Part shown: piece after piece, positions 36,474 through 45,757 of the stretch | Layout: every line of letters starts with the position of its first letter | Numbering within the stretch: the first letter of the stretch is position 1 | Origin: Paraburkholderia sp. PREW-6R | GTDB lineage: Bacteria; Pseudomonadota; Gammaproteobacteria; Burkholderiales; Burkholderiaceae | Length of the DNA: 64,000 nt | Direction: 5' to 3' | Assembly (NCBI RefSeq): GCF_039621805.1 | Contig: NZ_CP155073.1 | Span: 930,001-994,000 of the forward strand | Translations under genes and position numbers: made by a program | The notes under the pieces: generated by a model | The model's input: only the letters and a program-made list of their open reading frames with translations | The model's database searches: none | Told to the model about the DNA's origin: nothing

Positions 36474-39400
36474 ATGTCGCCCATGTCAGATCCCCGCTTC
36501 GTTCATCTCCGCGTTCACTCCGAATTCTCGATTGCCGACGGCATCGTGCGCCTTGACGACATCGTCAAGGCCGCTGCCAAAGACGGCCAGGGCGCGCTCG
36601 CCCTTACCGATCTGGGCAACGCATTCGGCCTCGTCCGTTTCTACAAGGAAGCGCGTGGCAAAGGGGTCAAACCCATTGCCGGCTGCGACGTCTGGATCAC
36701 CAATCCGGATGACCGTGACAAACCATCGCGACTGCTGCTCCTCGTCAAAGACCGGCGCGGCTACCTGAATCTGTGCGAGTTGCTCAGCAAGGCTTCGCTC
36801 ACCAATCAGTATCGCGGCCGCGCTGAAATCGAAGCGGGCTGGCTCGAATCGGGTCTCGGAGAGGGTTTGCTCGCGCTTTCCGGCGCGCAGCAGGGTGACG
36901 TGGGTCTCGCGCTCGCCGCAGGGAATGAGGAAGCGGCGAAGCGCAACGCGCTGCATTGGGCAAAGGTGTTTCCGAACGGTTTTTACATCGAGCTGCAGCG
37001 TTGCGGGCAGCCGGGCGGCGAGCAGTACGTTCAGCAGGCGGTGGCGCTCGCCGCGTCGCTGAAATTGCCGGTCGTGGCCACGCACCCGATGCAGTTCATG
37101 ACGCCGGACGACTTCACCGCGCACGAAGCGCGCGTGTGTATTTCCGAAGGCGACATTCTCGCGAATCCGCGCCGCTCGAAGCGTTTCACGTCGGAGCAGT
37201 ATTTCCGCACGCAGGAGGAGATGGCGGCGCTGTTTGCGGACATTCCGTCGGCGCTCGCGAATTCGGTTGAGATCGCCAAACGCTGCAACCTGACGCTCGA
37301 ACTCGGCAAGCCGAAACTGCCTCTCTTTCCGACGCCGGACGGCATGTCGCTCGACGACTACCTCGTGCATCTGTCGAAAGAAGGTCTGGAAAAGCGTCTT
37401 GAGCAGCTGTATCCGGATGCGGCCGAGCGAGAGGCGCAGCGGCAGACGTATTATCAGCGCCTCGAATTCGAGTGCGGCACGATCATCAAGATGGGCTTTC
37501 CGGGCTACTTCCTGATCGTTGCGGACTTTATCAACTGGGCCAAGAACAACGGCGTGCCGGTCGGTCCGGGGCGGGGCTCGGGCGCGGGTTCGCTGGTCGC
37601 CTATGCGCTCGGCGTGACCGATCTCGACCCGCTGCGCTACAACCTGCTGTTCGAGCGCTTTCTGAATCCGGAACGGGTGTCGATGCCCGACTTCGACATC
37701 GACTTCTGCCAGCACGGCCGCGATCGCGTGATCCAGTACGTGAAGGAAAAATACGGCGCGGACGCAGTGTCGCAGATCGCCACTTTCGGCACGATGGCGG
37801 CGAAGGCGGCGGTGCGCGACATCGGCCGGGTGCTCGATCTCGGCTACATGTTCACGGACGGCATCGCGAAGCTGATTCCGTTCAAGCCGGGCAAGCACGT
37901 CACGATCGCGGACGCAATGAAGGAGGAGCCGCTGCTTCAGGAGCGCTTCGACAACGAAGACGAAGTGCATCAGCTTCTCGAACTGGCGCAGCGCGTGGAA
38001 GGACTGACCCGCAACGTCGGCATGCACGCGGGTGGCGTGCTGATCGCCCCGGGCAAGCTCACCGATTTCTGTCCGCTCTATACGCAGGGCGACGAAAGCG
38101 GCGTCGTGAGCCAGTACGACAAGGACGACGTCGAAGCGGTCGGTCTCGTGAAGTTCGACTTTCTGGGTCTGACAACGCTGACCATTCTCGACTGGGCCGA
38201 GCGCTATATCCGGCGCCTCGATCCATCGAAGCAGGACTGGTCGCTCGCGCAAGTCCCGCTGGACGACCCCGCGTCGTTCTCGATTCTCAAGAAAGCGAAT
38301 ACGGTCGCCGTGTTCCAGCTGGAAAGCCGCGGCATGCAGGGCATGCTGAAAGACGCGCAGCCCGACCGTTTCGAGGACATCATCGCGCTCGTCGCGTTGT
38401 ACCGTCCCGGCCCGATGGACCTGATTCCGAGCTTCTGTGCGCGTAAGCATGGCCGCGAGGTGGTGGAATATCCGGACCCGCGCGTCGAACCTGTTCTGAA
38501 AGAGACCTACGGCATCATGGTCTACCAGGAGCAGGTGATGCAGATGGCGCAGATCATCGGCGGCTATTCGCTGGGCGGCGCCGACCTGCTGCGCCGCGCA
38601 ATGGGTAAGAAAAAAGCCGAGGAAATGGCCCAGCATCGCGAGCTGTTCCGCCAGGGCGCCGCGAAGAACGGGCTGACCGGCGAGAAAGCCGACGAAATCT
38701 TCGACCTGATGGAGAAGTTCGCGGGCTACGGTTTCAACAAGTCGCACGCAGCCGCTTATGCGCTGCTCGCCTACCACACGGCGTGGCTGAAAGCGCATCA
38801 TCCGGCAGAATTCATGGCGGCGAACATGTCGCTCGCCATGGACGACACGGACAAGGTCAAGATCCTGTTCGAAGACTGTCTGGCGAACAAGATGGCCGTG
38901 CTGCCGCCGGACATCAATCTGTCCGCTTATCGGTTCGAGCCGGTCGCGGAGCCGGACGGTAAGCGGTCCAAAACGATCCGCTATGGTCTCGGCGCGATCA
39001 AGGGCAGCGGGCAGAACGCGATCGAAGAAATTTTGCGCGCGCGCGAAGACGGTCCGTTCATCGACATTTTCGATTTCTGCAATCGCGTCGACCGCCGCGT
39101 CGTCAATCGCCGTACGGTGGAAGCACTGATCCGCGCAGGCGCGTTCGACACGCTGCACGCCAATCGCGCGCAGTTGATCGCATCCGTGTCGCTCGCCATG
39201 GAAGCCGCTGAGCAGGCCAGCGCCAATGCAATGCAGGCGGGTCTGTTCGACATGGGCGACGCGCCGTCACAGGGTCACGAACTGGTCGACGAGCCGGAAT
39301 GGCCGGAAAAGAAAAAGCTTCAGGAAGAGAAGGCCGCGCTCGGCTTCTACCTGTCGGGTCATCTGTTCGACGCCTACAAGGATGAAGTGCGGCGCTTCGT

Positions 39401-40112
39401 GCGGCAAAAGATCGGCGAGCTGAAGGAAGGGCGTGACAAGCTGGTGGCTGGCGTGATTGCGTCGCTGCGCACGCAGATGACCCAGCGCGGCAAGATGCTG
39501 ATTGCGTTGCTCGACGACGGCACCGGCCAGTGCGAAGTCACGGTATTCAATGAGACGTTCGAAGCGCACAAGCAGCTGTTCAAGGAAGACGAACTGCTGG
39601 TGGTGCAAGGCCAGGCGCGCAACGACGCGTTCACGGGCGGCATCCGCTTCACGGTCGACACGGTCATGGACCTTGGCCGTGCGCGTTGCCGCTATGCCGA
39701 GGCAGTGAAGGTGCAGATGAATGGCAATGCAGACGCATTGGCGTTGCGCCGCGTGCTCGAAGCGCATAGCGCGGGCAAGGACGAAGCGCAGGCCACAGCG
39801 CCGGCTGCGTCGTCGCGTGGCGGCAATGGCGGCAGTGGCGGCGGCAATCGCAACAATGGCGGCAGCAACGGGGGCGGGAGCTTCGGCGGGAACGGCGGTG
39901 GCCGTAACGGCGGCCATGGCGGCTTTGGGGGCAATGGTCAGCGGCAAGCCGTGCAGATTCCAAACGGCCTTGCCGTGCAGGTGGTGTATCGCAGCGAAAA
40001 CGCGCAAGGTGAAATGCGTCTGGGCGACGCGTGGCGCGTCAAGCCCACCGACGAACTGCTCGCTGCGCTGCGCGGCGAATTTGCAGGTAGTTCGATCGAG
40101 ATCGTGTATTGA
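36474..40112 (+). CDS. dnaE: DNA polymerase III alpha subunit
   Basis: 1212 residues, the replicative polymerase. The N-terminal PHP domain begins FVHLRVHSEFSIADG; the polymerase active site lies around MPDFDIDFCQHGRDRVIQYV with the two catalytic Asp residues; a helix-hairpin-helix and OB domain follow. Near the C-terminus (about residues 1116-1158) there is an Asn/Gly-rich run. The ATG at 36474 has GGAG six bases upstream; the alternative ATG at 36483 gives MSDPRFVHLRV, matching the E. coli N-terminus more exactly. A TACAAT sequence overlaps the first ATG. The gene is monocistronic and divergent from trhO. Confidence 0.96.
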   Translation: MSPMSDPRFVHLRVHSEFSIADGIVRLDDIVKAAAKDGQGALALTDLGNAFGLVRFYKEARGKGVKPIAGCDVWITNPDDRDKPSRLLLLVKDRRGYLNLCELLSKASLTNQYRGRAEIEAGWLESGLGEGLLALSGAQQGDVGLALAAGNEEAAKRNALHWAKVFPNGFYIELQRCGQPGGEQYVQQAVALAASLKLPVVATHPMQFMTPDDFTAHEARVCISEGDILANPRRSKRFTSEQYFRTQEEMAALFADIPSALANSVEIAKRCNLTLELGKPKLPLFPTPDGMSLDDYLVHLSKEGLEKRLEQLYPDAAEREAQRQTYYQRLEFECGTIIKMGFPGYFLIVADFINWAKNNGVPVGPGRGSGAGSLVAYALGVTDLDPLRYNLLFERFLNPERVSMPDFDIDFCQHGRDRVIQYVKEKYGADAVSQIATFGTMAAKAAVRDIGRVLDLGYMFTDGIAKLIPFKPGKHVTIADAMKEEPLLQERFDNEDEVHQLLELAQRVEGLTRNVGMHAGGVLIAPGKLTDFCPLYTQGDESGVVSQYDKDDVEAVGLVKFDFLGLTTLTILDWAERYIRRLDPSKQDWSLAQVPLDDPASFSILKKANTVAVFQLESRGMQGMLKDAQPDRFEDIIALVALYRPGPMDLIPSFCARKHGREVVEYPDPRVEPVLKETYGIMVYQEQVMQMAQIIGGYSLGGADLLRRAMGKKKAEEMAQHRELFRQGAAKNGLTGEKADEIFDLMEKFAGYGFNKSHAAAYALLAYHTAWLKAHHPAEFMAANMSLAMDDTDKVKILFEDCLANKMAVLPPDINLSAYRFEPVAEPDGKRSKTIRYGLGAIKGSGQNAIEEILRAREDGPFIDIFDFCNRVDRRVVNRRTVEALIRAGAFDTLHANRAQLIASVSLAMEAAEQASANAMQAGLFDMGDAPSQGHELVDEPEWPEKKKLQEEKAALGFYLSGHLFDAYKDEVRRFVRQKIGELKEGRDKLVAGVIASLRTQMTQRGKMLIALLDDGTGQCEVTVFNETFEAHKQLFKEDELLVVQGQARNDAFTGGIRFTVDTVMDLGRARCRYAEAVKVQMNGNADALALRRVLEAHSAGKDEAQATAPAASSRGGNGGSGGGNRNNGGSNGGGSFGGNGGGRNGGHGGFGGNGQRQAVQIPNGLAVQVVYRSENAQGEMRLGDAWRVKPTDELLAALRGEFAGSSIEIVY

Positions 40113-40274
40113 TAGCGCTGACGCACGGGCGATGCGCGAGCGACGCATTGCCAGTCCGGCGGCCCGGCCGCCCGTCGGTCGTCGCTGTGTGGGTCGCTTT
40201 GCCTGTTCTCGTCGCGACCAATTTCTAAAGCTCTGGCCGCGCGGCCTTCCACCAACTCCGGCAACCCGCTGCTT

Positions 40275-41036
40275 TTAACGCCGCGCCTCTTTACCCAGTT
40301 GCATTAGCTTAAGAAACCGGTAATACACGGTCTCCGCATTGAACACCGCAATCATGAAGCCCGCGCGACCGTCCAGAAAGCCGCGCCGCAGCACATACGT
40401 GCGCACGAACGCCCACGCGCCGCGCGCGAGCGCCCGGCCAAAACTGCCGCGCTTGCCTGCGGCGTGACGCTGCTGCGCGCCGGCCGTCGAGTAAGCATCG
40501 AGCTTGCGCAGCACGGCTTCGAAGTCCTCATACGAGTAATGCATCAGCTTGCCGGTCAGGCGCTGCGCCGGGACGTCGAACACGAGGCGTTCGTGTACGA
40601 GATCGTCGGAGAAACGGGCGGCACCCCGCCTGAACAGGCGCGGGATCCAGTCGGGATACCAGCCGCTGTGATGAATCCAGTGACCGCAGAAACTCGATAG
40701 ACGGTCTACCGCATAAACGTCCGCGGAGGGCGCTGCGATTGCCGCGCGGATCGACGATGCCAGTTCCGGCGACACGATTTCGTCGGCGTCGATCGACAGG
40801 ATCCAGCTTGTCGAGAGCGCGTTCACCGCGCGGTTCTTTTGCGGGCCGAAGCCGGGCCAGTCGGTCTCTTCGATCACGCGCGCGCCGTGAGCGCGGGCGA
40901 TCCCGGCGGTGCCATCGGTGCTGCCGCCGTCGATCACGACGATCTGGTCGGCGAAGGCCACGGCCTGCAGGCATTCGGCCAGCCGCGCCGCCGCGTTTCG
41001 GGTAATGATGGCGACGCCGAGGGTGGTTTCTTGCAT
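40275..41036 (-). CDS. family 2 glycosyltransferase (WaaE/LPS-core type)
   Basis: 253 residues. The GT-A fold is clear: LGVAIITRNAAARLAECLQAV, IVVIDGGSTDGTAGIA with the first Asp pair, and SWILSIDADEIVSPEL (D-x-D metal site). The C-terminal part (GWYPDWIPRLFRRGAARFSDDLVHERLVFD) matches the WaaE/KdtX group of LPS core glucosyl/heptosyl-type transferases. It probably adds a sugar to the inner core. The start at 41036 is the family N-terminus. It is divergent from msbA and begins the LPS locus of this window. Confidence 0.88.
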   Translation of the reverse strand: MQETTLGVAIITRNAAARLAECLQAVAFADQIVVIDGGSTDGTAGIARAHGARVIEETDWPGFGPQKNRAVNALSTSWILSIDADEIVSPELASSIRAAIAAPSADVYAVDRLSSFCGHWIHHSGWYPDWIPRLFRRGAARFSDDLVHERLVFDVPAQRLTGKLMHYSYEDFEAVLRKLDAYSTAGAQQRHAAGKRGSFGRALARGAWAFVRTYVLRRGFLDGRAGFMIAVFNAETVYYRFLKLMQLGKEARR

Positions 41037-41177
41037 ACCTGAGTTGCGCGGAGAAAGGCGGTTGGACGGAACGGGTCGCGCAAGTATACACAGCGGGTCA
41101 GGGCACACGTCGCGTCAGGCTCCCCCGTTTGACGCAGTCGGGCTACTGCTCGCAGTCGGCCGCCGTCGCCGACCGTT

Positions 41178-41183
41178 TACAAT
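41178..41183 (+). promoter_or_regulatory. TACAAT -10-like box upstream of msbA
   Basis: TACAAT lies 75 bases before the msbA start, in the divergent gap with the glycosyltransferase gene. A matching -35 at normal spacing is not obvious. Confidence 0.3.
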
Positions 41184-41258
41184 GCTGTTTCTCGATACTC
41201 CGCACGACGGGCATTCCGTCCAACGAGCGGACGCCGTTCTGCATTCCCAGAGGATTCC

Positions 41259-43052
41259 TTGAGCGCGAAGCCAACGTTAAGCAAACCCATCGGTACAGGC
41301 GAGGCGTCGTCGCCATCCGTCGTTTTCCGGCGCTTGTGGCCGTATATCAAGCCGTTGCTCTGGGTGATCGTCGGCGCGGTGATCGCCATGGCAGTGAGCG
41401 CCGGCACCGACGCGGCCATTCCCGCGCTGCTCAAGCCCCTGCTGGACAAAGGTTTCGGCGCCCACGCGAGCGACAAGGCCGCATGGTTCGTGCCGATGGC
41501 GGTGATCGGCCTCGCACTGGTTCGCGGCGTGTCGCAGTATGCGTCCGGCTATCTGCTCGCGTATGTGTCGAACCGGATCCTGCTCGAACTGCGTCTGACA
41601 ATGTTCAACCGCATGATTCACACGAGCGTCGCGTTCTTCCAGCGCGAAACCGCGAGTACGGTGATCAATGCGATCGTCTTCGAGGTCAACCAGATCCTGA
41701 ACGTGCTGCTGAGCGTCATGGTCACGCTGGTGCGCGATTCGCTGACGGTCATCTTCCTGCTCGGCTACCTGTTCTATCTGAACTGGCGTCTCACGCTGAT
41801 CGTCGCCGTACTGCTGCCGGGGATCGGCTGGCTGGTCGGCAAGATCAACCGGCGTTTGCGCCGCCTGAACCGCGAGCATCAGCTGCTGACCAACGAACTG
41901 TCGTATATCGTCGAAGAAACCGTGGGCGGCTACAAGGTCGTCAAGGTGCATAACGGCGAGCAATACGAGATCGACCGCTTCACGTCGATGAGCAAGCGCC
42001 TGCGCGGCTACGCCATGCGCATGACCGTTTCCGGCGGCCTCGCACAACCATTGACGCAGTTCCTCGCGTCGATCGCGCTCGCGGTCGTGATTACAATCGC
42101 GGTGGTGCAGTCGTCGTCGGATCAGACTACGGTCGGCGGCTTCGTTGCATTCGTCACGTCCATGCTGCTGATCATCTCGCCGTTGAAGCACCTGATGGAC
42201 GTGAACCAGCCGCTGCAACGCGGCATGACGGCATGTGAGCTGATCTTCGGCCTGATCGACGAGCCGTCCGAGCCCGAAGGCGGCGGCAAGACACTCGATC
42301 GCGCGCGCGGCGAAGTGGAGTTTCGTGACGTGACCTTCACGTATGGCAGCAACGCGACGCACAAGCGCCACACGCTCGACCAGGTGTCGTTCAAAGTGGC
42401 GCCGGGTGAAATGGTGGCGCTGGCGGGCCCGTCCGGCGGCGGCAAAACCACGCTCGTGAACCTGCTGCCGCGCTTTTTCGACCCCACGGCCGGCACCATT
42501 CTCGTCGACGGTGTCGCATTGCCGGAATACGACCTGCATGCGCTGCGCAGTCAGGTGGCGATGGTGAGCCAGGACGTGGTGCTATTTAATGACACCGTGG
42601 CGAACAACGTCGCGTACGGACAGGCCGCGGATGCGCACAAGGTCGAGGCGGCGCTGCGCGCGGCCAACTTGTGGGATACGGTCGAGGCCATGCCGAACGG
42701 TATCGACACGCTCGTCGGCGATAACGGCATGATGCTCTCGGGTGGGCAGCGGCAGCGTCTCGCGATTGCACGCGCCATCTACAAGGATGCTCCGATCCTG
42801 ATTCTCGACGAGGCAACCTCCGCACTCGATTCCGAATCCGAGCGCCACGTGCAGGCCGCGCTGGAGACGCTGATGAAGGGTCGCACGACGCTCGTCATCG
42901 CGCACCGCCTGTCGACGATCGAACGCGCGGATCGCATTCTGGTGATGGACGCAGGGCGCATTGTCGAGCGGGGCAGCCATCGCGAATTGCTGGGACAGAA
43001 CGGGTTGTACGCGCATCTGCACCGGATCCAGTTTCAGCAGAACGCGGCGTAG
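41259..43052 (+). CDS. msbA: lipid A export ABC transporter MsbA
   Basis: 597 residues, a half transporter. MsbA flips the lipid A-core across the inner membrane, driven by ATP. The N-terminal half has six membrane helices (about residues 30-320). The C-terminal ATPase domain has Walker [10 protein letters not shown] (about residue 390), signature LSGGQRQR (about residue 494), and Walker [16 protein letters not shown]. The start is a TTG at 41259 with AGAGGA upstream; no ATG fits the MsbA N-terminus. It sits among glycosyltransferase genes for LPS core, consistent with its role. A 13-base-pair perfect hairpin follows. Confidence 0.93.
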   Translation: MSAKPTLSKPIGTGEASSPSVVFRRLWPYIKPLLWVIVGAVIAMAVSAGTDAAIPALLKPLLDKGFGAHASDKAAWFVPMAVIGLALVRGVSQYASGYLLAYVSNRILLELRLTMFNRMIHTSVAFFQRETASTVINAIVFEVNQILNVLLSVMVTLVRDSLTVIFLLGYLFYLNWRLTLIVAVLLPGIGWLVGKINRRLRRLNREHQLLTNELSYIVEETVGGYKVVKVHNGEQYEIDRFTSMSKRLRGYAMRMTVSGGLAQPLTQFLASIALAVVITIAVVQSSSDQTTVGGFVAFVTSMLLIISPLKHLMDVNQPLQRGMTACELIFGLIDEPSEPEGGGKTLDRARGEVEFRDVTFTYGSNATHKRHTLDQVSFKVAPGEMVALAGPSGGGKTTLVNLLPRFFDPTAGTILVDGVALPEYDLHALRSQVAMVSQDVVLFNDTVANNVAYGQAADAHKVEAALRAANLWDTVEAMPNGIDTLVGDNGMMLSGGQRQRLAIARAIYKDAPILILDEATSALDSESERHVQAALETLMKGRTTLVIAHRLSTIERADRILVMDAGRIVERGSHRELLGQNGLYAHLHRIQFQQNAA

Positions 43053-43066
43053 CCTCGCTGTACCTT

Positions 43067-43103
43067 GTAAGTCGTGCCGGGGCAGCGCCGCGGCACGACT
43101 TAC
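43067..43103. repeat. perfect 13-base inverted repeat after msbA
   Basis: GTAAGTCGTGCCG (43067-43079) and CGGCACGACTTAC (43091-43103) are exact complements around an 11-base GC-rich loop. The repeat begins 15 bases after the msbA stop. No T-run follows on the plus strand. It may act as a transcript-end structure or a protein-binding dyad. Confidence 0.9.
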
Positions 43104-43220
43104 GGCCCGACCGGAGCGCTGTGCAGGCGCTGTTGCGTCGGCGTTTATCGCACCATGTCGTCTGGCCCTGCCATATGTCCAGATGCCGGGCGCTGGGCGC
43201 TAACGCCGGCCACTTTCCTC

Positions 43221-43300
43221 AGCCGGCGTTTTCAACCAGCGTTTTCAGTCAGCGTATTTAGCCTGCGTTTTCAGCCAGCGTCTTCCGCCAGCCTCTTTGG
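43221..43300. repeat. degenerate ~13-base tandem repeat
   Basis: About six diverged copies of a CCAGCGTTTTCAG-like unit follow one another (for example at 43236, 43249-43262, 43263-43275 and 43276-43288), losing similarity to the right. The tract lies between msbA and the convergent glycosyltransferase gene. The copies differ enough that unit boundaries are approximate. Confidence 0.65.
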
Positions 43301-43306
43301 CCACCG

Positions 43307-44368
43307 TCACCGCCCGTTCTTCCGCACGATCCGTTTGAGCCAGATGCCCGGCGCGTAGACCGCTGGACAGCTCGCATACAGAAACATGCGCAAACGCAGT
43401 CCGAGCTTCACGTCACGACTGCCGACGAGCAGCCGAGCGCGTTCGCCCCATCCGCGAGCATCGAACATCGCGTGAATGAACTGCTCGCGCGCCAGTTTGG
43501 GCGCCATCGCCTCGCGCATGCGCTCACCGATGCCGGCTATCTCCGCGTCGCGTTGCAATTGCGCAAGCTCGGCCAGCCCATAGCGATTACTCTGGCGCAT
43601 CCGCGCGATCAGTTCCTCGACCGAGTTGTAGCGGCGCTTGCGCGACAGTCCGCCGCGCCGGTAGCGCACGAGTGGCTCGTGCAGGCTGACCGCGCCGCCC
43701 GACAGGATCGCGCGCAGCACCATGATCTGATCCTCGGCGGCGGCGCCGGGCAGCATCGGGCCGAAGCGCTCGAACAGACGCCGCGACCACGTGTGCGCCG
43801 CGCCGACGAGCCACGGGCGGCGCGCGTGCCAGTCGTCGAAACTTCGGTAGTCGTCGAGCCTCGTTGGACTCATGTGTTCGTGCACGTTGCCCGCTTCGTC
43901 CATGTCGGCGAGATCGGTCGCGATCAGGTCCGGCCGCCGGCCGTGCTGCAGCCAGCACTCCACCACCCGCGCGCAGCGTTGGGGCGCGGACATGTCGTCG
44001 CCCGCGGCCACGAACAGCAGTTCGCCTTGCGCCATCTGCGCAAGCTGCGACAGATGGGCGCTAATGCCCTGATTCGTCGAGTTGCGGCGCACGCTCACGC
44101 GGTGCGGGCCGTGATAGCCGGCGATCGCGGCTTGCATGGCGGCGAACGTGCCGTCGCTGGAGGCGTCGTCGGAAATGATGATTTCGAGCGGCTGGTAGGT
44201 CTGCGCGAGTGCGCTGCGGATCGCGTCGGCAATCTGCCTGTCCTGGTTGTACGCGATCAGCAGCATCGAGACCAGCGGGCGCGCGGCATCCGGCGCGGCG
44301 CTGCCGCCGTCGGAAGTGGCGCGGGCGGGGCGAGCGGGTGAGGGGGTCGGTGTCGGGCTGTCGGTCAT
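43307..44368 (-). CDS. family 2 glycosyltransferase
   Basis: 353 residues. The GT-A core shows PLVSMLLIAYNQDRQIADAI, EIIISDDASSDGTF (first Asp pair), a LLFVAAGDDMSAPQR D-x-D-like segment and AAEDQIMVLRAIL with the ED-type catalytic residue. The first ~30 residues are Pro/Ser/Ala-rich. The start at 44368 is chosen because the protein's GT domain begins soon after; the frame is open far upstream but overlaps the divergent gene's control region. By location it acts on LPS core or O-antigen; the sugar is unknown. Confidence 0.85.
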   Translation of the reverse strand: MTDSPTPTPSPARPARATSDGGSAAPDAARPLVSMLLIAYNQDRQIADAIRSALAQTYQPLEIIISDDASSDGTFAAMQAAIAGYHGPHRVSVRRNSTNQGISAHLSQLAQMAQGELLFVAAGDDMSAPQRCARVVECWLQHGRRPDLIATDLADMDEAGNVHEHMSPTRLDDYRSFDDWHARRPWLVGAAHTWSRRLFERFGPMLPGAAAEDQIMVLRAILSGGAVSLHEPLVRYRRGGLSRKRRYNSVEELIARMRQSNRYGLAELAQLQRDAEIAGIGERMREAMAPKLAREQFIHAMFDARGWGERARLLVGSRDVKLGLRLRMFLYASCPAVYAPGIWLKRIVRKNGR

Positions 44369-44461
44369 GAAAAACGTGATGAATGCGGTTCGTGCGATTT
44401 TAATGGGTGGTGGCCAGCCGACGTCACGTTGGCGATGCTGCTGCCGCGCGAGGGCATCCTT

Positions 44462-44467
44462 TACAAT
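44462..44467 (+). promoter_or_regulatory. TACAAT -10-like box upstream of the family 4 glycosyltransferase gene
   Basis: TACAAT lies 66 bases before the chosen TTG start, in the short gap between divergent glycosyltransferase genes. It supports a start downstream of about 44475 rather than the ATG at 44429. The -35 is unclear. Confidence 0.35.
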
Positions 44468-44533
44468 TGCCGCTCCTCCGATCAATCCGCACGCGCGCGT
44501 TCGCCGCGCGCGTGCCTTTGCCGAGACCGATCC

Positions 44534-45613
44534 TTGTCCGACCCGCTCCGCCGCCCGCTGACCGACCTCGCGCTGACCGCCCAGGCGCTGAAAAACAGCG
44601 GCGGCGCCGAACGCTACACGCGCGACGTGATTGCCGGTCTGCATCGGATGGGTTTGCGCCCGACGCTTTTTGCGCGCGAAATCGATCGTGCGCTGCCTGA
44701 AGCGGAATGGATCGACGCGCAGCCGCTCAACGTGAGCTGGGCGCCGCGCAAGTTGCGCAATCTCGCCTTCGACTGGCGGCTGAAGCAGCGGCTCAAACGG
44801 CACCGCCCCGCGTGCGTGTTTTCGATCAACCACTCCACGCATGCGGACGTCGCGTTGTGCGGCGGTACGCATCCCGGCTCGCTCGAAGCCGCGGGGCGTG
44901 CGCCGCGTCGCAGCGACGAATGGCAGATCGAACTGGAGCGGCGCGTCTATCGCGACGCGCGTTCGATCGTCGCGCATTCGCAATTGATGAGCCGCGAATT
45001 GCAGCGCTTTTATCGCGTACCGGCTGAACGCATCGACGTGCTGTATCCGCCCGTGGACACCGCCCGTTTCCGGCCGTTAAGCGATGCAGCGCGCGCCGAG
45101 GTGCGACGTCAGTTCGATTTGCCCGACGATCGCGTGATCTTCGTATTCTCTTCGACGAGCCATGAGCGCAAAGGCTATCCGTTGCTGGAAGCGTTTTTTG
45201 CGCAGACGTCGCTGCCGGTATGCCTCGTGGTCGTCGGGCGGCCAGTGCCGAAAACCAGTGAGACGATCCGCTATGCCGGCTACAGCAAGGAGATTGAAAA
45301 GCTCTTTGGGGCGGCTGATTTCACGGTCGTCGCGTCGGCTTATGAACCGTTTGGACTGGTTGGCGTGGAGTCGGTGATGTGCGGCACACCGCTCGTGATC
45401 GCCGATAACGTCGGCTCGGCGGAGACCGTCACCGGCGCGGCCAAGATCGAATTTTCGCGGCACTCGCCGGGCAGTTTCGAGCGGGCCGTCCACGCGGCGG
45501 TGGAGCGTGCGCAAAGTGGTCACGCACGCATTGCGCGGCCGCTCGACAGCCTCGTGTACGACCCGAGCGTCGACGCGCATGTCGCCGCGCTGTACCGGCT
45601 ATTTACGCGCTGA
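44534..45613 (+). CDS. family 4 glycosyltransferase
   Basis: 359 residues from the TTG at 44534. GT-B fold: an N-terminal acceptor half (ALKNSGGAERYTRDVIAGLHRMG), a central SIVAHSQLMSRELQRFYRVPAERIDVLYPPVD, and a C-terminal donor half with the E-x7-E motif in ASAYEPFGLVGVESVMCGTPLVIAD. This is the GT4/WaaG-like pattern. The TTG start is favoured because a -10-like TACAAT lies between it and the only upstream ATG (44429). It should transfer a sugar to the LPS core or O-chain. It is divergent from the family 2 glycosyltransferase gene. Confidence 0.86.
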   Translation: MSDPLRRPLTDLALTAQALKNSGGAERYTRDVIAGLHRMGLRPTLFAREIDRALPEAEWIDAQPLNVSWAPRKLRNLAFDWRLKQRLKRHRPACVFSINHSTHADVALCGGTHPGSLEAAGRAPRRSDEWQIELERRVYRDARSIVAHSQLMSRELQRFYRVPAERIDVLYPPVDTARFRPLSDAARAEVRRQFDLPDDRVIFVFSSTSHERKGYPLLEAFFAQTSLPVCLVVVGRPVPKTSETIRYAGYSKEIEKLFGAADFTVVASAYEPFGLVGVESVMCGTPLVIADNVGSAETVTGAAKIEFSRHSPGSFERAVHAAVERAQSGHARIARPLDSLVYDPSVDAHVAALYRLFTR

Positions 45614-45757
45614 GCGCGACGGCCAGGGTCTGGTGCATGCGGGCCGCGACCAGATTGCGCAAAGCGGATGGCGGCGCGGCGCGTGTGGTTCGCCATTGCG
45701 CGTGCGCAACGGCGAGCGAATTCAAGCAGACCTGGACCAGCGTCCAGCCGACCGGCG

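Noticed and set aside
36470..36475. TACAAT as a -10 box giving a leaderless dnaE
   Set aside because: The box overlaps an ATG (36474) that has GGAG at proper distance, so the resemblance may be accidental; a -35-like CTGAAA at 18 bases is weak support.
36486..39158. 890-residue open frame antisense to dnaE
   Set aside because: It is a shadow of dnaE: rich in His, Arg and Glu as expected from GC-rich antisense reading, with no domain pattern, and the plus strand is unmistakably DnaE.
45614..45757. Possible gene between the family 4 glycosyltransferase and the ligase-like gene
   Set aside because: Only 144 bases with local palindromes; open frames here are extensions of shadows.
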